From: Bacteriovoracaceae bacterium
GTDB lineage: Bacteria > Bdellovibrionota > UBA1018
Direction of reading: 5' to 3'
Assembly: GCA_023250795.1 (NCBI GenBank)
Contig: JAHFAB010000018.1
Coordinates: 1-12,568 of the forward strand
DNA length: 12,568 bases
Shown: one piece after another, positions 1 through 6,037 of the stretch
How positions within the stretch are numbered: the first letter of the stretch is position 1
How the letters are laid out: each line of letters opens with the position of its first letter
Made by a program: the position numbers and the translations under genes
The notes under the pieces: generated by a model
Told to the model about the DNA's origin: nothing
Seen by the model: the letters and a program-made list of their open reading frames with translations, nothing else
The model's database searches: none

Positions 1-43
1 CCTAGGTGTAAATGGTATAACTAATTGTATTTACATTATTTTT

Positions 44-67
44 ATAATAATAATCGATTATTATTAT
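44..67. repeat. 24-bp perfect AT-rich palindrome
   Basis: The 24 bases are a perfect self-complementary palindrome centred on the CG at 55-56, made of ATAATAATAAT and its mirror. It lies in a leader (1-165) that is far more AT-rich than any gene in the window. It could be a regulator binding site, a cruciform or a junction scar of the accessory module. The sequence alone does not decide between these. Confidence 0.6.
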
Positions 68-97
68 GTTTATATATATAATAACTATATAATTTTT

Positions 98-146
98 TAT
101 GTATTAAAACATAATTTTATTGCAAATAATTATGTTTTAATACATA
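98..146 (+). promoter_or_regulatory. Paired palindromic operator-like sites upstream of the XRE/Fic operon
   Basis: A 19-nt inverted repeat (98-116 against 128-146) ends 20 bp before the regulator's ATG. Each arm contains its own near-palindrome of the form ATGT-N-TTAA-N-ACAT (99-112 and 132-145). The two dyad centres are 33 bp apart, about three helical turns, so two dimers would bind the same DNA face. Autorepression by the XRE protein encoded just downstream is the natural inference. I could not place a convincing -35/-10 pair; a TTGCAA lies at 120-125 between the sites. Confidence 0.55.
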
Positions 147-165
147 TTTTATTTCAGAGATAGAT

Positions 166-612
166 ATGAAACCCAGAGACCCACTAGCAATTGCCCAAGC
201 GAATCGCCGCCTGAAAGCCCTCCGTAAAGTGCTTCCTGATGCAGACGTTCGTCCGGGATGGATTCACTACATGCGCCGGTCCCTAAACATGACGCTCAAG
301 CAGCTTGCAGCTAGAGTCGGACTTTCACTCCCATCTGTCTCCCAAGCCGAACGTGGCGAAGTGGCCGGTCGCATCACCCTCAATACACTCAAGAAAATGG
401 CCCATGCTATGGAATGTGAACTCGTTTATGCGTTCGTCCCAAAAAACAATATTGACGAGCCCATGAGACAAGCTGCACGAGCAAAAGCAATGCGCACTCT
501 CACCTCAGCAGACCTTCACATGACTCTGGAGGATCAACGCGTCGAACAATCGCTTCAAGAGAGACTCGAACGCTTAGCCAATAAGCTCCTTGAAAAAGGA
601 GACGTCTGGTGA
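166..612 (+). CDS. XRE-family regulator, mobile mystery protein A
   Basis: This 148-residue protein has a helix-turn-helix at about residues 42-66 (TLKQLAARVGLSLPSVSQAERG), the Cro/C1 type of DNA-binding domain. An Arg/Lys-rich N-terminal helix and a charged, probably helical C-terminal tail (about 95-145) flank it. The length, the N-terminal LAIAQANRRLKALR segment and the Fic gene overlapping its end match the family called mobile mystery protein A. That family is found in accessory islands next to a Fic protein. By analogy it is probably the repressor and antitoxin-like partner, acting on the dyads at 98-146. The ATG has only a weak SD (AGAGA at 156-160). The gene is visibly richer in GC than its leader, which fits an imported cassette. 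Family assignment is confident; the role is inferred. Confidence 0.85.
   Translation: MKPRDPLAIAQANRRLKALRKVLPDADVRPGWIHYMRRSLNMTLKQLAARVGLSLPSVSQAERGEVAGRITLNTLKKMAHAMECELVYAFVPKNNIDEPMRQAARAKAMRTLTSADLHMTLEDQRVEQSLQERLERLANKLLEKGDVW
596..601 (+). promoter_or_regulatory. Shine-Dalgarno AAGGAG supporting a GTG start
   Basis: AAGGAG lies inside the end of the regulator gene, 7 nt before the GTG at 609. It supports translation of the Fic gene from the overlapping GTGA junction rather than from any later ATG. Confidence 0.75.
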
Positions 613-1205
613 CCAACTTCCTTTTTAAAGACAGAGACGGCCAGACACCCCTTCCGTCTGAATTCCAAAAGGGACTAAAGCTGAAACACATCCAAAACAT
701 GGGCGAGCTTGACGAGTATGAAGAGCAAAATATCGCAGAGGGACTGGTGTGGCTAGCAAGTCAAAGAGAGGGTGGTGAAACCTACGACTTCTGGTTGAAG
801 CTACATCGAAAACTCTTCAGCGATGTCTGGGAATGGGCCGGACAAGTTCGTACGTACGAACTGAACAATCCAGATTTTCTTCAATCCCACAAAATCTGGC
901 CAGCCCTGCGACAGCTCGAGGGTGACCTCGCCTTTTGGATGAAAGAAAAATCGTTTTTACCACAAGAAACCGCGGCACATTTCCACGAAAGGATCGAGAC
1001 AATCCATCCTTTTGCGAATGGAAACGGCCGCTTTGGGAGAATCGTCGTCGAGAATCTCTGTGAAAAAAATGGATGGAAAATCCCCACCTGGGGTAGTTCA
1101 CTGAGGGACGCTCCGAAAGACCGTCGACAGAGCTATATCACTGCTCTGGCCACCGCACGGTGGACTCACGATTACACGAAGCTCGTCGCGTTCATGTTTT
1201 CTTAG
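609..1205 (+). CDS. Fic-domain protein, mobile mystery protein B
   Basis: This 198-residue protein has the Fic core at about residues 60-150, with the active-site loop HPFANGNGRFGR at 133-144. Fic enzymes transfer AMP, or other phosphate-containing groups, to hydroxyl side chains of target proteins. The loop His (H133) is the catalytic base, and the GNGR segment and last Arg bind the nucleotide phosphates. The usual acidic residue after HPFx is Asn (N137) here. That residue normally helps bind Mg2+, so activity may be altered; I believe Asn also occurs in relatives. The start is GTG at 609, overlapping the regulator's TGA as GTGA, with AAGGAG 7 nt upstream, so the two genes are translationally coupled. 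I saw no obvious (S/T)xxxE(G/N) inhibitory helix. Partner regulator plus Fic suggests a toxin-antitoxin-like module, but the target is unknown. Confidence 0.85.
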   Translation: MTNFLFKDRDGQTPLPSEFQKGLKLKHIQNMGELDEYEEQNIAEGLVWLASQREGGETYDFWLKLHRKLFSDVWEWAGQVRTYELNNPDFLQSHKIWPALRQLEGDLAFWMKEKSFLPQETAAHFHERIETIHPFANGNGRFGRIVVENLCEKNGWKIPTWGSSLRDAPKDRRQSYITALATARWTHDYTKLVAFMFS

Positions 1206-1378
1206 GAGTAATCAAAGGCCAGTCTCTACCTTCCAGAGTCGCGGCTCCGATTTTCGGACCCTGACGCCGGAAATCAGATTTTAGTGCTTACATTTCCCTC
1301 ACAGAGCAGCGCGTATTTCTTGGCACAGATCTTGCTCTATTGCTAATCCGTTACTTTTTAATATAGAAAGGAAAAGTT

Positions 1379-2224
1379 ATGACAGAATCACAATTACTCA
1401 ATGATCTCATGATATCAAGTCCCAATGAGCCCGCGATGATAGGACATCTTGCTTTCCTAAGAACCGAAATGAAGTCCGAATTTCGGTCTGTAAGAGCTGA
1501 AATGGGAGAAATGAAGTTAGAGATTGTCGAGGTCAAACAAGAAATCAGAGAATTGAAAATATCAAATCGTTCTATGCAAAACTCGATTGAGCTTATTGCT
1601 CAAAATATGGCAGTGGTTTTGCCCAAACTGAACTCTTTAGATCAAAAGATGGGAGTAATTGCTCCACAAGTGAGCACCCTTACTCGGAAGGTAGACACGC
1701 TTACACTAAAGATGGACGTTCTTGCTCCGCAAGTAGGCACCCTCACTCAGAAGGTAGACACGCTTACCAAAAAGATGGACATTCTTGTACCACAAGTAAA
1801 CACGCTGACTCAGAAGATGGACGTTCTCGTACCACAAGTAAGCACCCTTACTCAGAAGATGGACGTTCTCGTTCCACAAGTAAACATCCTTACTCAGAAG
1901 ATGGACGTTCTTGCTCCACAAGTAAACATCCTTACTCAGAAGATGGACGTTCTTGCTCCACAAGTAAACATCCTTACTCAGAAGATGGACGTTCTTGTTC
2001 CACAAGTAAGCACCCTTACTCAGAAGATGGACGTTCTTGTTCCACAAGTGAATACTCTCACTGAGCAAATGGGCATCTTGATTCCTCAAGTCAGTACCAT
2101 AGCTCTGCACTTGGGAAATCTCACTCAAGAGATGGGCACTTTCACACGAAAAGTGGATACCTTAACGGAAAAAATGGGGGGATTCTCACAGCAATTGGAG
2201 ATCTTAATACAGAGGGGGAAATAG
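1379..2224 (+). CDS. Coiled-coil repeat protein with regularly spaced prolines, function unknown
   Basis: I do not recognise a named family in this 281-residue protein. An N-terminal part (1-75) ends in a charged helix (about 27-60). A repeat region follows at about 82-240 with the 14-residue unit LTQKMDVLVPQVNT. Hydrophobic residues fall in perfect heptads (Met/Val at a, Leu at d). A proline sits at the same heptad position in each unit: residues 82, 96, 117, 138, then every 14 residues to 236. Two early units carry one extra heptad (KVDTLT-like), so all spacings are multiples of seven. No signal peptide, membrane segment or cysteine is visible. A good SD (AAAGGA, 1367-1372) is 6 nt before the ATG. 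The gene stands alone between the Fic gene and the hairpin at 2233-2341. It could be a structural or scaffold filament or a length-variable binding protein. Confidence 0.75.
   Translation: MTESQLLNDLMISSPNEPAMIGHLAFLRTEMKSEFRSVRAEMGEMKLEIVEVKQEIRELKISNRSMQNSIELIAQNMAVVLPKLNSLDQKMGVIAPQVSTLTRKVDTLTLKMDVLAPQVGTLTQKVDTLTKKMDILVPQVNTLTQKMDVLVPQVSTLTQKMDVLVPQVNILTQKMDVLAPQVNILTQKMDVLAPQVNILTQKMDVLVPQVSTLTQKMDVLVPQVNTLTEQMGILIPQVSTIALHLGNLTQEMGTFTRKVDTLTEKMGGFSQQLEILIQRGK
1628..2095 (+). repeat. 42-bp in-frame tandem repeats within the coiled-coil gene
   Basis: Units of 42 bp (14 codons) repeat through the gene, preceded by two 63-bp units. They are most uniform at about 1790-2060, where neighbouring copies are nearly identical (core CAGAAGATGGACGTTCT). 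Copies drift towards both ends. Central copies that resemble each other more than the edges is the usual mark of recent expansion by slippage or unequal recombination. Copy-number change would keep the reading frame and alter protein length by 14 residues. Confidence 0.85.
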
Positions 2225-2232
2225 AGTCTCAG

Positions 2233-2341
2233 AAGGCCCCCCCTTTGAACTTCGCAAAAAGTGAAGTACTGAAGAGGAAGGGCCTTTGCCTTGTGAACTT
2301 CACTTTTTGCGAAGTTCAAGGCGGTGGCCTTGTATTTTTTT
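2233..2341 (+). terminator. Very long inverted repeat with T-tract; terminator or palindromic element
   Basis: The arms 2245-2267 and 2297-2319 are 23 nt and perfectly complementary, around a 29-nt loop. The stem continues outward with few mismatches to AAGGCC (2233-2238) against GGCCTT (2326-2331), and seven Ts follow at 2335-2341. The position, 9 nt after the repeat-protein stop and reading in its direction, fits a rho-independent terminator. The stem is far longer than usual, and each arm also holds a small dyad of its own (ACTTC/GAAGT). A REP/MITE-type element reused as a terminator is therefore equally plausible. Confidence 0.65.
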
Positions 2342-2386
2342 AAAAAACGCTTTGCTTTATATTGTTCCTTTGGGAACTCCAGAAAC

Positions 2387-3514
2387 CTAATTCTCCAGAG
2401 AACTCGCTTCTATTTTCGGAGCCGCAACTCCAGACGTGGTTTCTCCCAAGGCTTCCGCCGCCACTTCCCCAGTCAAGCGAAACACGCTCGTCTCATAATG
2501 TCCTAAGTGCGAAGAGGCAGTGTCAAACGCCTCTTGTGCTTTTCGTAAGCCTCTGCCGATTTCACCAAATCTGGATTCGAAGTGTTCAAAATGTTTTCTG
2601 GCTTTCTTGAGATCTTCGATCGTTTTTTCCACGCCTTTAGACATGTTGTAATATTCTTGTGCCATGAGAACGGACTTCAGTCCGATGGCCAAAGTATTGG
2701 GAGAGACAGGGTACACTTTGAGTTTACAGGTTTCTTCGAAAAGTTTTCCGTCACGGATGACTTCGAAATATAAAGTCTCACTGGGCAAAAATAAAAAGGC
2801 CATGTCCGTTGTGCCATGCTCAGGCCTGACATATTTTTTTGCAATCGATTTGGCCTGAACTTTGATGCAGTCTGAAAGTGCTTTCCGCGCATTTTCTAGC
2901 AACGCAGGATCTTGTGTTTCAAAAAGTGGCAAAACTTGCTCTCGTGGAAATTTGCTGTCAATAGGCAAGACTTGGTGGGCCATTTTCACGACGGCATCCA
3001 CACGCTCTGTTGAATTTGGAACGATCGCATACTGGAGCTCATAAGAACCGATGGGAAGAAAATCAGCCAAAAGCCTTTCCAGTGTCGCCTCTCCAAAACC
3101 ACCCCGGAGGTGAGGAAGTTTGAGCAAATTGTTTAAATCTGAAATCGACTGCCCCACCACATTGAGAGAGGCTAGCTTGAGTTCTGCGGCCTGGAGGTGT
3201 TGTTGGACTTTTTCGAAGTGTTTGAAACCTTCTTTGAGGTTTTCATTGAGTTTAGATTCTACACTTTTCCCAATGGACTCTAGACGATTTCCGACTTGGT
3301 GTTCTAAAGATTGAAATTTGGTTTCTAGAGCTAAAGTGGTTTTGAAAAGTCCATTTTGCAGTTCCTGACGGTTTTGACCCAGTGTTCTTTCCAACCGCTC
3401 ATGGGTTTCCATAAAGTGAGCCGAAAGCTGTGTTTTGAGCCACAGACTCAAATAAACCAAGAGCAAACCCAACCCAAAAGTGACTCCCAATAATGTCAAG
3501 ATGCTAGAAATCAA
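2387..3514 (-). CDS. rmuC: DNA recombination protein RmuC
   Basis: This 375-residue protein has the RmuC layout. An N-terminal membrane helix (about 2-26) is followed by a long coiled coil (about 30-130) and the conserved nuclease-like core. The core includes RGGFGEATLERLL (137-149, matching the family's RGxWGExxLExIL) and LPIDSKFP (183-190). RmuC is known from E. coli, where it restrains inversions at short inverted repeats; a PD-(D/E)xK-like nuclease fold has been proposed for the family. The start is TTG, chosen because AGGAGG (3523-3528) sits 8 nt upstream and the membrane helix begins at once. It diverges from the hydroxylase gene across a 77-bp gap. The Ala/Glu-rich C-terminal tail (about 350-375) looks unstructured. 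The length is within the family range. Confidence 0.92.
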   Translation of the reverse strand: MISSILTLLGVTFGLGLLLVYLSLWLKTQLSAHFMETHERLERTLGQNRQELQNGLFKTTLALETKFQSLEHQVGNRLESIGKSVESKLNENLKEGFKHFEKVQQHLQAAELKLASLNVVGQSISDLNNLLKLPHLRGGFGEATLERLLADFLPIGSYELQYAIVPNSTERVDAVVKMAHQVLPIDSKFPREQVLPLFETQDPALLENARKALSDCIKVQAKSIAKKYVRPEHGTTDMAFLFLPSETLYFEVIRDGKLFEETCKLKVYPVSPNTLAIGLKSVLMAQEYYNMSKGVEKTIEDLKKARKHFEHFESRFGEIGRGLRKAQEAFDTASSHLGHYETSVFRLTGEVAAEALGETTSGVAAPKIEASSLEN

Positions 3515-3522
3515 AGCCAGTC

Positions 3523-3528
3523 CCTCCT
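3523..3528 (-). promoter_or_regulatory. Shine-Dalgarno AGGAGG fixing the rmuC TTG start
   Basis: On the minus strand AGGAGG ends 8 nt before the TTG at 3514-3512. No ATG or GTG in this frame gives the same fit, so the TTG start is supported by the site itself. Confidence 0.75.
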
Positions 3529-3591
3529 CTTTTTATAAGAACTAGCACGCTTAGGATTGCCTGACAACGAGAGCTGTTATAAGGTGAGGTC

Positions 3592-4224
3592 ATGGGAAAG
3601 AGACACGAGAGCATTCGGATTTTTAAAAGTAGTTTCTTAGAAAAGTTCACGCACGTCCATCCTTTGACTCCGCTCATCCTATGGACCCCTGTCATTGCTT
3701 GGCTTTTATGGCGTTCTCGAGAGGTTCATGGGTTGTCTTTTTTAGCAATCGGTTTATTAGGGTTTCTTGGGCTTTTTATTTGGAGTTTTACTGAGTACAC
3801 TTTGCATCGGTACATTTTTCACCTCAAACCCAAAAACCATTTTCAATCCAGACTCCAGTTTATTATTCATGGTCTTCACCATGATGATCCTATTGATCCA
3901 ACGCGACTGGTGATGCCCCCATTAGCTGGGATTGGTATTGCAATCGTTCTTTTTACTTTTTTTAGGCTCATTTTTGGTGGGGTTTGGGTCGAGCCCTTTT
4001 TTGCTTTCTTCTTGGTGGGCTATCTTTGTTATGACTACATTCACTTTTCTGTTCACCATTTTACACCGAGAACTGTGTTTGGAAAATACCTGAAACAAAG
4101 CCATATGATCCATCATTTTGTAAACTCTCATTCCCGCTGGGGAGTGAGTTCTCCTCTTTGGGACATTGTTTTTGGAACCTACGAACCTCTGAAAAAAGAG
4201 CAACCTGAGCAAGGTTCTGTTTAG
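3592..4224 (+). CDS. Fatty acid hydroxylase / sterol desaturase family membrane enzyme
   Basis: This 210-residue integral membrane protein has four hydrophobic stretches (about 27-43, 48-68, 110-128 and 134-150). It carries the His clusters of non-haem di-iron hydroxylases: H72-x4-H77, H93-x2-HH (96-97), H151-x3-HH (155-156) and H171-x2-HH (174-175). The order and spacing resemble the fatty acid 2-hydroxylase branch of the superfamily. The likely reaction is O2-dependent hydroxylation of an acyl chain or ceramide-like lipid in the inner membrane. Carotenoid hydroxylases share similar motifs, and the substrate cannot be read from sequence. An SD (AAGGTGAGG) lies just before the ATG. The stop TAG directly abuts the ATG of the permease-like gene, so the two are co-transcribed. 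Confidence 0.85.
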   Translation: MGKRHESIRIFKSSFLEKFTHVHPLTPLILWTPVIAWLLWRSREVHGLSFLAIGLLGFLGLFIWSFTEYTLHRYIFHLKPKNHFQSRLQFIIHGLHHDDPIDPTRLVMPPLAGIGIAIVLFTFFRLIFGGVWVEPFFAFFLVGYLCYDYIHFSVHHFTPRTVFGKYLKQSHMIHHFVNSHSRWGVSSPLWDIVFGTYEPLKKEQPEQGSV

Positions 4225-5253
4225 ATGGGTCGAGTTTTATTTGCCACTCTGGTCATTGGTCTCTTCGGCTACTTAGCCTCTCCTTTTTTTGTACCCATTG
4301 CGATGGGGGCTCTTTTTTCAATTCTGTTTTTTCCAGCTTTGGAATTTCTAGAAAAAAGAAAATTTCCCACTTGGCTCGCTGCCTCTGGGCTCACTTTGAG
4401 TGTGACATTGGTAGTTTTGATTCCGGCATGTTTTTTAGTGTTTTGGGGAGCGCAGACCGGTCTTGAGCAATTAGGCACATGGAAAGAAGGAGCACAGGAA
4501 AATCATCTGAGCTTTGTTGAATCGTTAATGAACTCCCAGGGAGTCAAAGACACGATTGAGAAATTGACGGCTTGGGTTCCTCTTCAAAATGCTGAGATTA
4601 CAGCTGGGGCAAGAAAATTTGCGATGAGTGTGGGAATAAAATTAGCAGATATCTTGGGTGGTTTTTTAACCCGTTTGCCAGCAGTGGCGATGGGTTTAGC
4701 GATTATGGTTCTGAGCATTTACTTTTTTTTAGCCGACGGAAGAAAGTTAGTTTTGTTTTTCAGAAGAAATTCTTTTTACAATCCGGAACAGACAGAGAGA
4801 GTTTTACAGTCAATTGGTGAGATGTGCCGGTCAGTTTTACTGGCAGCGATTGTGTCGGGTGTGGTTCAGTCGCTCGTTTATTCCACAGTTTGCATGAGTG
4901 CAGGGGTAGCCAGTATTTCTCTGATTGGATTTTTAGTTTTTCTCTTTTCATTTGTTCCGCTGGTGGGAGCTATGCCGGTAACTTTTGGCGTTGCGTTTCA
5001 CCAACTCTTGATCGGAAATCAGACTGCAGGAATTATTTTGATGGTGACCGCAGCGGTTTTAAACGGTTTTGATAATATTATTCGCCCTTGGATTCTCAAA
5101 GGGGCTGGCAATCTACACCCACTCTTAGGTTTTATAGCGGCTTTTGGAGGTATTCAGGTGATTGGTTTTTCTGGGGTCTTTCTCGGTCCCATCATTGCGG
5201 GGATTTTCATCGTGACGGTACAGAATTTGCTAGTCAAGCAAGAAGCGCATTAG
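4225..5253 (+). CDS. AI-2E family (PerM/YdiK-type) membrane protein
   Basis: This 342-residue protein has the family's pattern. A hydrophobic N-terminal pair (about 5-35 and 55-80) is followed by a soluble segment (about 85-145), then five or so membrane helices. Conserved Gly/Pro-rich stretches include FVPLVGAMPVTFG (about 243-255), NIIRPWILKG (about 285-294) and HPLLGFIAAFGGIQVIGFSGVFLGP (about 297-321). Members include exporters annotated for autoinducer-2 and Na+/H+ antiporters, so 'AI-2 exporter' would be over-annotation. The ATG follows the hydroxylase TAG with no gap and has a modest AAGG about 10 nt upstream inside that gene. The pairing suggests a membrane or lipid function, but this is only positional inference. 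Confidence 0.87.
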   Translation: MGRVLFATLVIGLFGYLASPFFVPIAMGALFSILFFPALEFLEKRKFPTWLAASGLTLSVTLVVLIPACFLVFWGAQTGLEQLGTWKEGAQENHLSFVESLMNSQGVKDTIEKLTAWVPLQNAEITAGARKFAMSVGIKLADILGGFLTRLPAVAMGLAIMVLSIYFFLADGRKLVLFFRRNSFYNPEQTERVLQSIGEMCRSVLLAAIVSGVVQSLVYSTVCMSAGVASISLIGFLVFLFSFVPLVGAMPVTFGVAFHQLLIGNQTAGIILMVTAAVLNGFDNIIRPWILKGAGNLHPLLGFIAAFGGIQVIGFSGVFLGPIIAGIFIVTVQNLLVKQEAH

Positions 5254-5302
5254 AATTAAGCTGTTGTGCTTGAGGTAAGGTATTGATAAACTTTGACATA
5301 GA

Positions 5303-5626
5303 ATGTTTATTTCAAAAGAAATGATCGAAGAAGTGAAGGCTCGTCTTGTCCAAGCCGCAAACCCCCAAAAGATTATTCTTTTTGGATCATACGCCAAAGG
5401 CGTTCCAACACGCGATTCAGATTTAGATATTATCGTCATTGAGCAACTCATAAATAATAAATTTCAAGAAATGATTCGCTTGAGAAAAGTTTTGAGAGGT
5501 TTGAAAATTCCAATAGATATTCTTGTGATCACTTCTAATGAGTTCAAGGAGAGGTCTCAAGTCCCTGGTACAGTTTACTATTGGGCAAAAAAAGATGGAA
5601 AAATTCTCTATGAAGAAGCAGCCTAA
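5303..5626 (+). CDS. MNT-type minimal nucleotidyltransferase
   Basis: This 107-residue protein has the complete signature of a minimal nucleotidyltransferase: G28-S29, ten residues, then D40-x-D42 (PTRDSDLD), with a third carboxylate at D72 in IPIDILV. These residues bind the nucleotide and Mg2+. Proteins of this size occur as partners of HEPN proteins. In the studied HepT/MntA type, the nucleotidyltransferase AMPylates and silences the HEPN toxin. The gene overlaps the following HEPN gene by 17 bp, which supports one transcript. The ATG has no good SD; an alternative ATG at 5321 would remove six residues without touching the motif. Family confidence is high; antitoxin function is inferred from the pairing. 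Confidence 0.9.
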   Translation: MFISKEMIEEVKARLVQAANPQKIILFGSYAKGVPTRDSDLDIIVIEQLINNKFQEMIRLRKVLRGLKIPIDILVITSNEFKERSQVPGTVYYWAKKDGKILYEEAA

Positions 5627-6026
5627 GTTTAAAGAACCAAAATTTCAAGAAATTGACAAATTATTACGAAAATCTAAAGAAGATGAGGCTGTTCTTACAA
5701 TGAGTATTAATGATCAGAAAATTTCTGACTCTATTTTTGGATTTCATGCACAGCAAGCTGTTGAGAAAATGTTTAAGGCTATTTTAACTTTTTATGGAAT
5801 TGAATTTCCAAAAACACACGATCTCTCTACACTCTCAGAGTATTTTCAAAGTAATAAAATTGATTTTCCATTTTCTTTAGATGAGTTAGAAATATTAACT
5901 CCTTATGCTGTCACTCTACGCTATGATGATGAAATTGAAGTGGATTTTGATCGACATTTTGTTTATCAAATGGTTAAAAATATCCGAAATTGGACTGAAG
6001 GCATTATCAAGAACAAAAAAAGCTGA
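5610..6026 (+). CDS. HEPN-domain protein paired with MNT
   Basis: This protein of about 138 residues has the HEPN core: a helix with FHAQQAVEKMFKAIL (about 45-59), then GIEFPKTHDLSTL (about 63-75), then TPYAVTLRYDDE (about 103-114). All three are hallmarks of HEPN proteins that accompany MNT enzymes. HEPN toxins are usually RNases using an Rx4-6H motif. I find no Arg-x4-6-His here, only the conserved ARYP-like Arg, so RNase activity is doubtful. I chose the ATG at 5610 (MKKQPKF), overlapping the MNT gene's end by 17 bp. An ATG at 5595 is also possible. The longer frame from 5538 is only the MNT gene read in another frame. It converges on the propeller gene with an 11-bp gap. Confidence 0.85.
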   Translation: MKKQPKFKEPKFQEIDKLLRKSKEDEAVLTMSINDQKISDSIFGFHAQQAVEKMFKAILTFYGIEFPKTHDLSTLSEYFQSNKIDFPFSLDELEILTPYAVTLRYDDEIEVDFDRHFVYQMVKNIRNWTEGIIKNKKS

Positions 6027-6037
6027 GTATTTTTACC

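Noticed and set aside
1790..2060. CRISPR array
   Set aside because: The units are contiguous 42-bp coding repeats without unique spacers and without cas genes; they are protein-coding tandem repeats.
1706..2128. A 140-codon open frame on the minus strand across the coiled-coil repeats
   Set aside because: The 42-bp unit is a multiple of three, so any frame without a stop in one unit stays open through all units. It has no SD and only mirrors the real gene.
2364..2377. Terminator of rmuC on the minus strand (GTTCC/GGAAC hairpin)
   Set aside because: The stem is only five base pairs and no T-run follows directly on the minus strand; it is too weak to call.
3557..3582. Promoter of the hydroxylase gene (TTGCCT and TTATAA)
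   Set aside because: The spacing is about 14 bp and the -35 match is poor, so no confident promoter can be placed.
5538..5609. Upstream extension of the HEPN protein
   Set aside because: These codons overlap the MNT gene in another frame and give non-family sequence; the HEPN-like protein begins at the ATG at 5610 (or 5595).
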